DNA of 48,538 nucleotides from UMGS946 sp048421225 (GTDB taxonomy: Bacteria; Bacillota; Clostridia; Christensenellales; CAG-138), in contig DBFNRV010000056.1 of assembly GCA_048421225.1 (NCBI GenBank), positions 1 to 48,538 of the forward strand, written 5' to 3'. Shown in pieces: positions 15,644-24,042 of the stretch. The stretch's first letter is position 1. Every line of letters starts with the position of its first letter. A program made the translations under genes and the position numbers. The notes under the pieces are model-generated. The model was not told the origin of the DNA. It did no database searches and saw nothing but the letters and a program-made list of their open reading frames with translations.

Positions 15644-16563
15644 ATGAGAAACATCATTGAAGTAAGCGGGCTAAAAAAGAGCTATGGCAGCGTCAGGGCG
15701 GTAAATGGCATCGACTTTTCTGTGGATAGGGGAACATTGTTTGCCTTCCTCGGTCCAAACGGCGCCGGAAAGTCGACCCAATCGATATGGTTTGCACGCT
15801 GCTTGCCCCTGACTCAGGCACAGTTGTTGTTGACGGCTGCGTGCTTGGCAGGGACGACGCAGCCATCAGGGCTATAATCGGCGTTGTGTTTCAGGATCAT
15901 GTCCTGGATCCGCTCCTTACCGTGCGGGAAAATCTGTTAACAAGAGCGCGCTTTTACGGCACAACCGGAGGCAAGGCCAAGGAGGCCGCGAATGCCGCCG
16001 CCGAGGCGGCGGGCGCGGCGGAATTCGCGGACCGGCGATATGGAAAGCTATCCGGAGGCCAGAAACGCCGCGCAGATATTGCCAGGGCGCTCGTCAACAC
16101 GCCAAAGATCCTGTTCTTAGATGAACCTACCACCGGCCTCGATCCAAAAACCAAAGGAGACGTATGGCGCACAATAACGGAGTTGCAGCGTGAAACCGGC
16201 ATGACCGTATTCCTTACAACTCATTATATGGAAGAAGCCGCAGCCGCCGATTATATTACTATAATCGATAACGGTGAAATCGCCGTCCACGGCGCCCCAT
16301 ATGAGCTTGAGGAACGCTACAGCACGGATACAATGCGTTTGAAGCCAAAGAACAGGAAAAATTTAATCTCATATCTTCAGTCCCACAGTATCGAATATAA
16401 GGAGAAAAATGGCATCCTTTCCTTGGCCATGGACGATTCATTGTCAGCTATTCCGCTGCTGAATTCCATCGCCGCCATGATAGAGGGTTTTGAAGTCGTC
16501 CATGGTACTATGGAGGACGTTTTCATTCGGGTAACCGGCAAGGAGGCTGAAGACTATGCTTAA
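15644..16563 (+). pseudogene. ABC transporter ATP-binding protein, frameshifted after Walker A
   Basis: Two overlapping frames make one ABC-2 type ATPase. The first gives the N-terminus through Walker A (GPNGAGKST) and then turns into nonsense. The second supplies IDMVCTLLAPDSGTV, the Q-loop (VVFQDH), the signature LSGGQKRR, Walker B (ILFLDEPTTGLDP) and the H-loop TTHY. The break is at about 15778-15781, where one base appears to be missing just after AAGTCGACC. Nothing resembling a slippery heptamer is there, so a mutation or an assembly error is more likely than programmed shifting. Restored, the protein would have about 306 residues. The downstream permease overlaps by 8 bases and is intact. 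GGGAGGAATT precedes the ATG. Confidence 0.85.
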
Positions 16564-17425
16564 TCTTACGCAAAGAAACCTTAAGATGTTTTTCCGGCAG
16601 AAATCGGCCGTGTTCTTCTCCCTGCTCTCGGTCATCATTATCATTGCGCTTTACCTGCTGTATTTAGGCGACGTATGGCGGGAAAGCTTTGGCGATATCC
16701 CTGGAGTCGCCTTCCTGATGGACAGCTGGATAATGGCGGGGACGCTTGCGGTAACATCGATTACAACCACCATGGGCGCGTTTGGAACGATGATAAACGA
16801 TATCGAAACCCGAGTAATAAAGGATTTTAAATCGGCGCCGCTGAAGCGTTATCAGATAGCTGGCGGATACCTGGTCTCGGCCTACGTTATAGGGCTTATA
16901 ATGAGCCTGGCGACTTTGATACTTGCAGAGGTCTATATACTGATAGGCGGCGGCGAGCTCCTTCCCTTTGGAGCTATGATTAAGGTTCTTGGCGTGCTTC
17001 TTGTTTCCGTTATGGCGTCAAGCTCCATGACTTTTTTTCTGGTCAGCTTTTTTAACAACAGTAATACCTTTGGCACCGCAAGCACCGTTATCGGTACGAT
17101 GATAGGCTTTCTTACCGGAGTTTATCTTCCAATAGGCACGCTTCCCTCAGCGATGCAATGGGTGATAAAGCTATTCCCTGTTTCCCATTCGGCCGCGCTC
17201 ATTAAACAGATATTCCTTGAGGCGCCCATTCAGCAGAGTTTTGCCGGAGCGCCCGCCGCGGCGGTTTCCGACTTTAACGAGTTTATGGGGGTTACATTCA
17301 GCTTTGGCGGCTATACAATGACTCCTACCGTCCATCTAATCGTTCTTGTTGCGGTATCAGCGCTATTCTTTGCGCTTACAGTCCTCAATATTTCCCGCAA
17401 AAATACTGACGGCAATATACGGTAA
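16556..17425 (+). CDS. ABC-2 type transporter permease
   Basis: A 289-residue protein with six predicted membrane helices and an ABC-2 layout: the N-terminus MLNLTQRNLKMFFRQKSAVF, a helix at about 20-38, TTTMGAFGTMINDIETRV before helix 3, the central GFLTGVYLPIGTLPSAMQ loop, and a last helix near residue 260. It pairs with the ATPase upstream to form an exporter of unknown substrate (drug, lipid or peptide). Its start overlaps the ATPase end by 8 bases. If the ATPase frameshift is real, this permease has no partner here. Confidence 0.88.
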   Translation: MLNLTQRNLKMFFRQKSAVFFSLLSVIIIIALYLLYLGDVWRESFGDIPGVAFLMDSWIMAGTLAVTSITTTMGAFGTMINDIETRVIKDFKSAPLKRYQIAGGYLVSAYVIGLIMSLATLILAEVYILIGGGELLPFGAMIKVLGVLLVSVMASSSMTFFLVSFFNNSNTFGTASTVIGTMIGFLTGVYLPIGTLPSAMQWVIKLFPVSHSAALIKQIFLEAPIQQSFAGAPAAAVSDFNEFMGVTFSFGGYTMTPTVHLIVLVAVSALFFALTVLNISRKNTDGNIR

Positions 17426-17881
17426 TCATGTGGCCTGGCCTTTGAGTAGGCGCGCGCAGTCCAAATGAAAAGAGCTTTGGCGCCAAGCGCCCTTGTCATA
17501 TCCATCGGCCAGCTTCTAAGGACATACCTTCAGCTTTTTTGGAAAATAAGAGCGCGACTTTCGGCGGGCGGGGGCTTACGTATGTAAAAAATGCGGGTTA
17601 TATTTCATACTGGAAGCTTCGGATGCGGTTATCACGCCGCTGTTGGACATCCGGATATCGCGCTCTATTGAAAAAATTTGATTTTAATGTCTTCAAAAAA
17701 GCGTTTAGGCGGCTTATATCAGTATTTTGGCTTTTAAGCCGAATGACAGGCAGACCCGAAGTTTCAATAACGAATTGACATTGCGGTTTCGTGGCGGGGA
17801 AAAACCCGCCGGAAAGGTAATATACGCCGTCAGGCTTCTCCCGTTTTTATATTTGCTGGAATTGCATCCGGTGAGCCGTCA
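17426..17881. other. Non-coding or decayed stretch between ABC permease and methyltransferase
   Basis: 456 bases with no convincing gene. Open frames of up to 79 codons exist but look like chance: no ribosome binding site and no family. One hairpin is seen at 17793-17810 (GGCGGG/CCCGCC) without a T tract. Confidence 0.5.
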
Positions 17882-18715
17882 CTATTCCACGCATTGGGAG
17901 CTTTTATTATGTGATTCCTTTTGCCCGATGTACATCGCGTGCTCAGCATACCCCAAAAACTCGTCCCTCTCACACAGTTTCTGTGATACATCAAGCCATC
18001 TGTCAACGACTTCGCGCGGCTGCTTGAGAAGGTTATCTTCGCATGGGGACATTATTCCCTCCTGTCCGAACAAGTTAAGCTTTTTTAAGGGAAAGCGCTC
18101 CATAAAGGGCATTATTCCCTTCTAGTCTATAAAAAACGCCTTTGTAAACGCATCCCCGCCGTATGAATTTCCTTTAATGACGCTGTCAATAAACGGGCCC
18201 TCAGCCTCGCCCATTATCATCTCCGGCTTATACTTCATCGAATAAATCATGCCGGAAAAAATCAATATAAAGGAAACATACAGTTTGCCGCCGTCCTTTA
18301 AAAGCGCCAGCGCCGAGTTTATTGCCCTGATCCTGTCGCGCTCGTCCAGCAGGTGATACATCGGACCCATTATAAAGACATGGTCGAACAGACCGTTTAC
18401 CAGCACGTTAGCCTCCCTCGCGTCGCCTGCTATTCCATCAAGCTTCACGTTCAATTCCTCCGCCTTTTTCAAAGCAAAGTTTACATTTGAGCTTGAAAGG
18501 TCAAAGAGCGTTACGTCGCAACCCCTGCCGGCATAGTAAAGCGAATACCTGCCCGGGCCGCCGCCTATGTCCAATATGCTGTCCCCAGGTTTTATATACC
18601 TGTTCATCATTCTCACCGTCAGTTCAAACTCAAACGGATGCTCTCCCAGACGGTTCCACTCCATTAGCACATCGCTGTCATAATAATCCCTGACTATATT
18701 TATATGGTCTTCCAC
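17882..18715 (-). pseudogene. Class I SAM-dependent methyltransferase interrupted by an in-frame TAG
   Basis: The frame runs from GTG at 18715 (AAAGGAGG 7 bases upstream) through the SAM-binding motif ILDIGGGPGRYSLYYA, GDAREANVL and MGPMYHLLD to a TAG at 18122-18124 (codon 198). The same frame then continues without another stop for 79 codons. This second part (PFMERFPLKKLNLFGQEGI, EVVDRWLDVSQKLCER, EHAMYIGQK) reads as the normal C-terminus of this methyltransferase family (about 260-280 residues). The lesion is therefore a single nonsense codon, not a frameshift. TAG is an ordinary stop for obg, yhbY and this gene itself, so recoding is unlikely. The N-terminal piece keeps the SAM site and might still fold. 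Confidence 0.8.
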
Positions 18716-18752
18716 TTTTATGCCTCCTTTGCCGGCATGCCTCAAGTTCAAA

Positions 18753-18797
18753 CATGGTAATATAAATTGATAGGGCACTTCGACGTGCCCTACCATG
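18753..18797. terminator. Hairpin between the tRNA operon and the methyltransferase
   Basis: GGGCAC and GTGCCC form the inner stem with loop TTCGAC. Outer arms CATGGTA (18753-18759) and TACCATG (18791-18797) extend it past a 13-base bulge. It lies 46 bases beyond tRNA-Cys. There is no T tract, so termination or RNA processing are both possible. Confidence 0.45.
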
Positions 18798-18842
18798 AAT
18801 TTTCACCATTTTTTGTCCGGTTATATGCCGGTAATTTGTTTT

Positions 18843-18916
18843 TGGAGGCACCACCCGGAATCGAACCGGGGATGGCGATTTTGCAGACCGCTGCCTTACC
18901 GCTTGGCTATGGTGCC
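18843..18916 (-). tRNA. tRNA-Cys (anticodon GCA)
   Basis: Acceptor GGCACCA, anticodon loop CTGCAAA with anticodon GCA, T loop TTCGATT and an encoded CCA. It is the last gene of the minus-strand tRNA operon. Confidence 0.95.
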
Positions 18917-18992
18917 ATATCAATCCCCTTATATGCCCATGTAAAACTCAGGATGCCTCTTTAATATTTTTATTCCATATCCGCTTAAAAAA

Positions 18993-19068
18993 TGGAGCGG
19001 GAGACGGGGCTCGAACCCGCCACCTCCGCCTTGGCAAGGCGGCGCTCTACCAAATGAGCTACTCCCGC
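18993..19068 (-). tRNA. tRNA-Gly (anticodon GCC)
   Basis: Acceptor GCGGGAG, anticodon GCC in the loop between CGCCT and AGGCG-type arms, T loop TTCGAGC and an encoded CCA. Confidence 0.95.
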
Positions 19069-19070
19069 AA

Positions 19071-19146
19071 TGGTGCCTCAGAGTGGACTTGAACCACCGA
19101 CACAGGGATTTTCAGTCCCTTGCTCTACCAACTGAGCTACCGAGGC
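19071..19146 (-). tRNA. tRNA-Phe (anticodon GAA)
   Basis: Acceptor GCCTCGG, anticodon loop CTGAAAA with anticodon GAA, T loop TTCAAGT and an encoded CCA. It lies only two bases from tRNA-Gly. Confidence 0.95.
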
Positions 19147-19151
19147 GTTTA

Positions 19152-19228
19152 TGGCGACCCGGAGGGGGCTCGAACCCCTGACCTCCAGCGTGACAGGCTG
19201 GCATTCTAACCATCTGAACTACCGGGCC
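19152..19228 (-). tRNA. tRNA-Asp (anticodon GTC)
   Basis: Acceptor GGCCCGG/CCGGGTC, anticodon loop CTGTCAC with anticodon GTC, discriminator G and an encoded CCA. Confidence 0.95.
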
Positions 19229-19249
19229 GTTTTGCTAATCAAAAGCGGA

Positions 19250-19325
19250 TGGTGGGAGCAACAGGGCTCGAACCTGTGACCCCTTGCTTGTAAGGCAAGT
19301 GCTCTCCCAGCTGAGCTATGCTCCC
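19250..19325 (-). tRNA. tRNA-Val (anticodon TAC)
   Basis: Acceptor GGGAGCA, anticodon loop CTTACAA with anticodon TAC, T loop TTCGAGC and an encoded CCA. First gene of the Val-Asp-Phe-Gly-Cys operon. Confidence 0.95.
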
Positions 19326-19350
19326 TCGCCATTCCGCGTCGACAGACGTT

Positions 19351-19379
19351 ATTATAACTTATGCCTGTGCGCTTGTCAA
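19351..19379 (-). promoter_or_regulatory. Consensus promoter of the tRNA operon
   Basis: On the minus strand, a perfect TTGACA (19379-19374) and a perfect TATAAT (19356-19351) are 17 bases apart. The -10 is 26 bases before the tRNA-Val 5' end. Confidence 0.9.
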
Positions 19380-19578
19380 TGCGGTTTTTTTATTTTTTAT
19401 GAAATTAATGTAAACTGCAAATAGCCCTTTTACTATGTAGCTTTAAGCCCTATTGCGATGCAATGCGCCTTTATATATTCCTTGCCCTCACTTCTCGGCA
19501 AATGCGAAATATGTTAAGATTAAGTTCAGTATGTAACACTATAGAAGAAACGTAAAACTACTCGCTTTGGAGGTGCCG

Positions 19579-21315
19579 ATGGATATATTCGACGTGTTTA
19601 TGCTTTTGGGAGGCTTGGTTCTTTTTCTCTATGGAATGAACGTTTTGGGAAGCGGCCTTGAAAAGCTGTCTGGCAGCAAGCTTGAACGGATACTTGAAAA
19701 CCTGACAAACAACCCTCTAAAGGGGGTGCTCGTAGGCGCCGGCGTTACCGCTATCATACAGTCCTCGTCCGCCACTACGGTAATGGTGGTTGGATTCGTA
19801 AACTCTGGGATTATGAAGCTTAAGCAGGCCATCGGCATAATTATGGGCGCCAATATCGGCACCACGGTAACGGCATGGATTTTGAGCCTTACCGGCATAC
19901 AGGGCGACAGCATATGGATTAACATGCTAAAGCCCACGTCCTTTGCCCCAATACTGGCCGTAATAGGAATGGCCGTGATTATGTTTTCCAAAAGCGGACG
20001 TAAGCGGGATCTGGGTTCAATACTTGTCGGCTTTTTTATGCTGATGTTCGGCATGTCGGCCATGAGCGACGCGGTGGCTCCACTTGCCAACAGCGAAGCG
20101 TTTACATCCATTCTGCTCCTGTTTACAAATCCTCTGTTCGGCGTTTTGGCGGGAACGGTTCTTACAGCTATCATACAGAGTTCGTCGGCGTCGGTTGGAA
20201 TACTGCAGGCGCTCGCTACAACTGGAAGCATAACGTATGGAATGGCAATACCTATAATCATGGGACAGAATATAGGCACATGCGCCACCGCCCTCATATC
20301 CTGTATAGGCGCCAATAAGAATGCAAAGCGCGCGGCAATGGTCCATTTTTACTTCAACATTATCGGAACGGTTATCTTCTTAGCGTTATTTTATATTCTT
20401 GACGCTATAATAGGGTTTAGCTTTACGGCCACAAGCATTAACGCGGCTGAAATCGCTATGATACATACGGTATTTAACCTGACCTCCACAGCTATCATGC
20501 TCCCGTTTAGCAATCAGCTTGGAAAACTTGCCACGCTTACGATCCGCGAGGGAAGCAAGGAGGAAGTTCTGCTCGACGAAAGACTGCTCAACGTGCCTTC
20601 CTTCGCTATAGAGCAATGCAAAAACGTAACTGAGGAGATGGCGGTACTTGCCAGGAACACCCTGAATATGTCATTGGCTATGGTTGACAAGTACGACGCG
20701 AAAACGGTCAAGCATATTATTGAAAACGAGGATAAAATAGATAAATACGAGGATGTGCTTGGCACATACCTTGTAAAGCTGAGCGCGCGTGAGTTATCTG
20801 AGGAGGATAGCAACGAGGTGTCAAAGCTTCTGCATATAATTGGGGACTTCGAGCGGATAGGCGATCATTGCGTCAATATAGTCGAATCCGTCGAGGAGAT
20901 GGCTAATAAAGGGATTGCCTTCTCAAGCGTAGCAAAGGGCGAACTCGGAGTTATGGGTTCCGCTATATCCGAAATTGTAGGTTTCGCAACCGATATCGTT
21001 GCCACGGAGGATCTGAAGCTGGCCTCAAAGGTCGAGCCCCTTGAGGAGGTAATCGACGGTCTTGAAACGGAACTGAAAATGCGGCATGTCAAGCGTCTTA
21101 AGGATGGGAACTGTACTATCGAGCTTGGCTTTATCTTCTCAGACCTGATTACCAACTATGAGAGGGTTGCCGACCATTGCTCCAATATCGCCGCATGCAT
21201 AATACAGATCAGCGTCGCCTCCTTCGACATGCACGAATACTTAAGCATTGTAAAGTCCGAAACGCCCTTTGCCGAGCAGTACAATGTGTTCAAGGAGAAA
21301 TATACCATCAATTAG
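19579..21315 (+). CDS. Na/Pi cotransporter family protein with PhoU-like domain
   Basis: A 578-residue protein. The N-terminal 320 residues hold two inverted transport repeats, each with the signature IIQSSSA (TAIIQSSSATTVMVVGF and TAIIQSSSASVGILQAL), and several membrane helices. The C-terminal 220 residues are helical and PhoU-like, with two FERIGDHCVNIVE / YERVADHCSNIA motifs. The family imports phosphate with Na+. ATG at 19579 is preceded by TTTGGAGGTGCCG; the in-frame TTG at 19567 overlaps that site. It is followed at 11 bases by a methyltransferase gene, probably one operon. Confidence 0.92.
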   Translation: MDIFDVFMLLGGLVLFLYGMNVLGSGLEKLSGSKLERILENLTNNPLKGVLVGAGVTAIIQSSSATTVMVVGFVNSGIMKLKQAIGIIMGANIGTTVTAWILSLTGIQGDSIWINMLKPTSFAPILAVIGMAVIMFSKSGRKRDLGSILVGFFMLMFGMSAMSDAVAPLANSEAFTSILLLFTNPLFGVLAGTVLTAIIQSSSASVGILQALATTGSITYGMAIPIIMGQNIGTCATALISCIGANKNAKRAAMVHFYFNIIGTVIFLALFYILDAIIGFSFTATSINAAEIAMIHTVFNLTSTAIMLPFSNQLGKLATLTIREGSKEEVLLDERLLNVPSFAIEQCKNVTEEMAVLARNTLNMSLAMVDKYDAKTVKHIIENEDKIDKYEDVLGTYLVKLSARELSEEDSNEVSKLLHIIGDFERIGDHCVNIVESVEEMANKGIAFSSVAKGELGVMGSAISEIVGFATDIVATEDLKLASKVEPLEEVIDGLETELKMRHVKRLKDGNCTIELGFIFSDLITNYERVADHCSNIAACIIQISVASFDMHEYLSIVKSETPFAEQYNVFKEKYTIN

Positions 21316-21325
21316 GAGGAATTAT

Positions 21326-22090
21326 ATGAAAACCGAGTTTCAGGGAATAGCCGCTGAACTGTACGAACTGCTCCACAGCGGTAATACCGACTGTAAGGTC
21401 TATCCCCAGCTGATAAAGCGGCACTTCGGTACGGACGTGCTGGAGCTCGGATGCGGGTCTGGAAGGCTGGCGATCCCCCTTGCTCAAAACGGCTGCAGCG
21501 TAACCGGCATTGAATACGAGAAGGACATGATCAGCCTTCTTTTGAACAAAGATTATCCCAAGGACAGGTTGTCTGTGATACAGGGCGACGCGCGCAGCTT
21601 TGATATAGGAAAAAAGTTCGACGTTGTATTGCTTGCGTGCAATTTTCTGAATATGTTTATCGATCCGTCGGACGTTGTGGCGATCCTTACAAACTCAAAG
21701 CGTCACCTAAGGGCCGGAGGATCCATTATAATCGACAGTTCGGCTCCTGATTTGGCAAGCATGGCGGAGGAAAACGGAGCGACCTTCGTAAGTGAATTTA
21801 AAACTTCAAGGGGGACGACGCTGCGCGATACCTTTACTCCGCGCTACGATTTTATAAGCCAGCTTGAAACCGATGAGATATTGATACAGGAGTTCGACGA
21901 AGCCGATAACCTATTAAGGCAAGAAGCGATTGTAACCCGGCTCACTTACTACCTGCCAAGGGAGATAAGAATGCTTGCACGCGAAGCGGGATTGGCTGTA
22001 TCGATGGAATGCGGACGCTTGACTTGCCCCTTATCAGAGGATCGCATAGGGGACAATAGCCCCGATATGATATTTGTTTTAAAGGCGTAA
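21326..22090 (+). CDS. Class I SAM-dependent methyltransferase
   Basis: A 254-residue protein. Motif I is VLELGCGSGRLAIPLAQNG, followed by the acidic GIEYEKDM, then QGDARSFDIGKKFDVV and CNFLNMF, which match the Rossmann-type fold. The substrate is unknown. The start is ATG at 21326 with TTAGGAGGAATTAT before it. It follows the Na/Pi cotransporter by 10 bases. Confidence 0.85.
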   Translation: MKTEFQGIAAELYELLHSGNTDCKVYPQLIKRHFGTDVLELGCGSGRLAIPLAQNGCSVTGIEYEKDMISLLLNKDYPKDRLSVIQGDARSFDIGKKFDVVLLACNFLNMFIDPSDVVAILTNSKRHLRAGGSIIIDSSAPDLASMAEENGATFVSEFKTSRGTTLRDTFTPRYDFISQLETDEILIQEFDEADNLLRQEAIVTRLTYYLPREIRMLAREAGLAVSMECGRLTCPLSEDRIGDNSPDMIFVLKA

Positions 22091-22378
22091 TCGCTAACCA
22101 GCGCATCTTAGAATGCCTTTAATTATTCTTTTACTTGGAGCATGCACAGCTTCTCAATATTCCTTATAGCCTATACCTTGGAGCTCATAGACATCTTAAG
22201 CGGTATAACCAAAGCTTTCTTGCGCAGGGGCAAGGGACGACGGCTGTACCTGTATAAGTCTTTTTGCCGAATTTAGGAAATCGTATGTGTAAACAGGTCT
22301 TATTTTGTATTGTATTGCCGTTTTCTAAAAATTGAGGTAATATTAATCAATAATGAGTCTAATGCTTGGAGTTTGATT
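22091..22378. other. Intergenic region
   Basis: 288 bases without a supported gene. A frame of 44 codons (22142-22276) has an ATG only a base or two after GGAG, too close for a normal start. No terminator with a T tract is seen. Confidence 0.4.
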
Positions 22379-23116
22379 ATGCAGGCTTATGGTAAATTTG
22401 CGTATGTCTACGACCAGCTTATGCGGGACGTTGGATACGATGGTTGGGCAAAATATTTATCGTATCTGCTGGGAGATGCAAAAACGGTTATAGAATGCGG
22501 CTGCGGAACCGGCGAGCTCACAATGCGCCTTGCAAAGATGGGCTTTATAATTACGGGACTAGACATATCTGAGGATATGCTGGGCGTTGCATCGGATAAG
22601 CTAAGGAAAAGAGGGCTTATGGTTCCTCTCATCCGCATGGATATGGCGGAGTTTTTAGTTCACAATCCGGCGGATGCGATATTATGCGCGTGCGATGGGG
22701 TAAACTACCTTACATCGGTTAATCGGGCTAAGGCTTTTTTCTCATCATCGTTTCGCGCGCTTAAGCCCGGAGGAACGTTGTTGTTCGATATATCCACCAG
22801 GTATAAACTTGAACGGATTATAGGAAACAACACGTTTGCCTCGGACGAGGGCGACGCTGCCTATATATGGGAAAACAGCTATGACGGCGCCCGATCCCTG
22901 TGTGAGATGAGGCTTGCTTTTTTCTCCCGTAAAGGCCGGCTATACGAAAGATTTGAGGAAACTCACGTGCAGCGTGCGCATACGGAACAGGAGCTGCGCA
23001 CGGCCTTGGCTGAAACGGGGTTTGCCTATGTCAGGGTGTATGACGCATTTACTCTTGAACCGCCAAAGCCCGAAAGCGAACGGCTGCAGTTTTACGCAAA
23101 AAAGGATAATACGTAA
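22379..23116 (+). CDS. Class I SAM-dependent methyltransferase
   Basis: A 245-residue protein. It starts MQAYGKFAYVYDQLMRDVGY, a start seen in many clostridial methyltransferases. Motif I is VIECGCGTGELTMRLAKMG, followed by GLDISEDML, IRMDMAEF, ACDGVNYL and LKPGGTLLFDIST. Its substrate is unknown. CTTGGAGTTTGATT precedes the ATG. It is the first gene of a tight cluster with hslO (14 bases), a TPR protein and an RNA methyltransferase. Confidence 0.85.
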   Translation: MQAYGKFAYVYDQLMRDVGYDGWAKYLSYLLGDAKTVIECGCGTGELTMRLAKMGFIITGLDISEDMLGVASDKLRKRGLMVPLIRMDMAEFLVHNPADAILCACDGVNYLTSVNRAKAFFSSSFRALKPGGTLLFDISTRYKLERIIGNNTFASDEGDAAYIWENSYDGARSLCEMRLAFFSRKGRLYERFEETHVQRAHTEQELRTALAETGFAYVRVYDAFTLEPPKPESERLQFYAKKDNT

Positions 23117-23130
23117 CCGGAGGTTAAAAA

Positions 23131-24042
23131 ATGGCCGATAGGATAATTAAGGGACTGCTTTTTGACGGGAACGTCAATCTGATCGTCATCAACGGCACCG
23201 AACTTACAAGGGACGCAAAAACCAGGCACGGGTTATCACGGGTGTGTACCGCTGCGCTTGGCCGAACGCTTATGATAACGTCTGTTATGGGAGCGCTGTT
23301 AAAAAATGATACCGACCGCATATCAACCATAATCAACGGCGGCGGCCCCGCGGGGCGGATAATTTGCACTGCCAGAAGGGGCGGGATTGTTAAAGGCTAT
23401 ATTGAAAACCCTGCTATTGAGCTTCCGCCGACGCCGGAGGGCAAGCTTGACGTGGCTGAAGCGGTTGGCAAGAAGGGCGATCTTACCGTTATTCGTGATC
23501 TTTCGCTTAAGGATCCTTATATAGGGAAGAGCGAAATTATCTCGGGCGAGATAGCTGAGGACTTTGCAAACTATTTCGCATTAAGCGAGCAACAGCCTTC
23601 ACTTCTTTATCTTGGGGTTAGGGTAGCGACAGCTACGGGTGATGTGCTTGCGGCCAGCGGGCTATTGGCTCAACCGCTCCCCCAATGTCCGGATGAGTAT
23701 GTATCCGCGCTGGAGAGCAGCGTCGGCACAATACGGGAGCTTACGGAGATGGTTGAAAAAAGCGGTGATTTCGAGGGTTCTCTCGACAAACTGTTTGCCG
23801 GTATGGACCTAGTGATTACGGAGAGGTTTGAACCCGTTTTTCAATGCGACTGTGATAGGGCAAGGCTTGAGTCAATACTCGAATCGCTGGGCGAAAAGGA
23901 GCTGACGGAAATGCTGGAAGAAGACGGCTGCGCTGAAATTACCTGCCGTTTCTGCAATTCAGCCTATAGGTTTGATGCGAGTGATTTAGAAAAAATTATC
24001 AGGAGGTGCGCCGCAACCGGCGCCGCAGGCGATGTCGAGTGA
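23131..24042 (+). CDS. hslO: Redox-regulated chaperone Hsp33
   Basis: A 303-residue protein of family length. The N-terminal domain contains GRTLMITSVMGALLKN and NGGGPAGRIICTA. The C-terminal zinc site is CDC, 30 residues, then CRFC, the C-x-C-x(27-32)-C-x-x-C switch that releases zinc on oxidation. CCGGAGGTTAAAAA precedes the ATG. It overlaps the next gene by 11 bases. The redox switch fits an anaerobe that meets oxygen occasionally (inference). Confidence 0.95.
   Translation: MADRIIKGLLFDGNVNLIVINGTELTRDAKTRHGLSRVCTAALGRTLMITSVMGALLKNDTDRISTIINGGGPAGRIICTARRGGIVKGYIENPAIELPPTPEGKLDVAEAVGKKGDLTVIRDLSLKDPYIGKSEIISGEIAEDFANYFALSEQQPSLLYLGVRVATATGDVLAASGLLAQPLPQCPDEYVSALESSVGTIRELTEMVEKSGDFEGSLDKLFAGMDLVITERFEPVFQCDCDRARLESILESLGEKELTEMLEEDGCAEITCRFCNSAYRFDASDLEKIIRRCAATGAAGDVE

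Noticed and set aside
15770..15790. Programmed ribosomal frameshift in the ABC ATPase
   Set aside because: No slippery heptamer or downstream stimulatory structure is seen, and the shift would hit the Walker A region, where such control is not known. Deletion or assembly error is simpler.
18122..18124. Amber recoding (pyrrolysine or other) at the TAG in the methyltransferase
   Set aside because: TAG is the normal stop for obg, yhbY, the J-domain gene and this gene's own end. No pylT or pylS is seen in the window.
17539..18125. Plus-strand frames of 79 and 132 codons
   Set aside because: They have no start site, overlap the minus-strand methyltransferase end, and show no family.
22142..22276. 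44-codon frame with a hydrophobic start between two methyltransferase genes
   Set aside because: The GGAG is only a base or two before the ATG, the sequence has no known family and the frame is short enough for chance.
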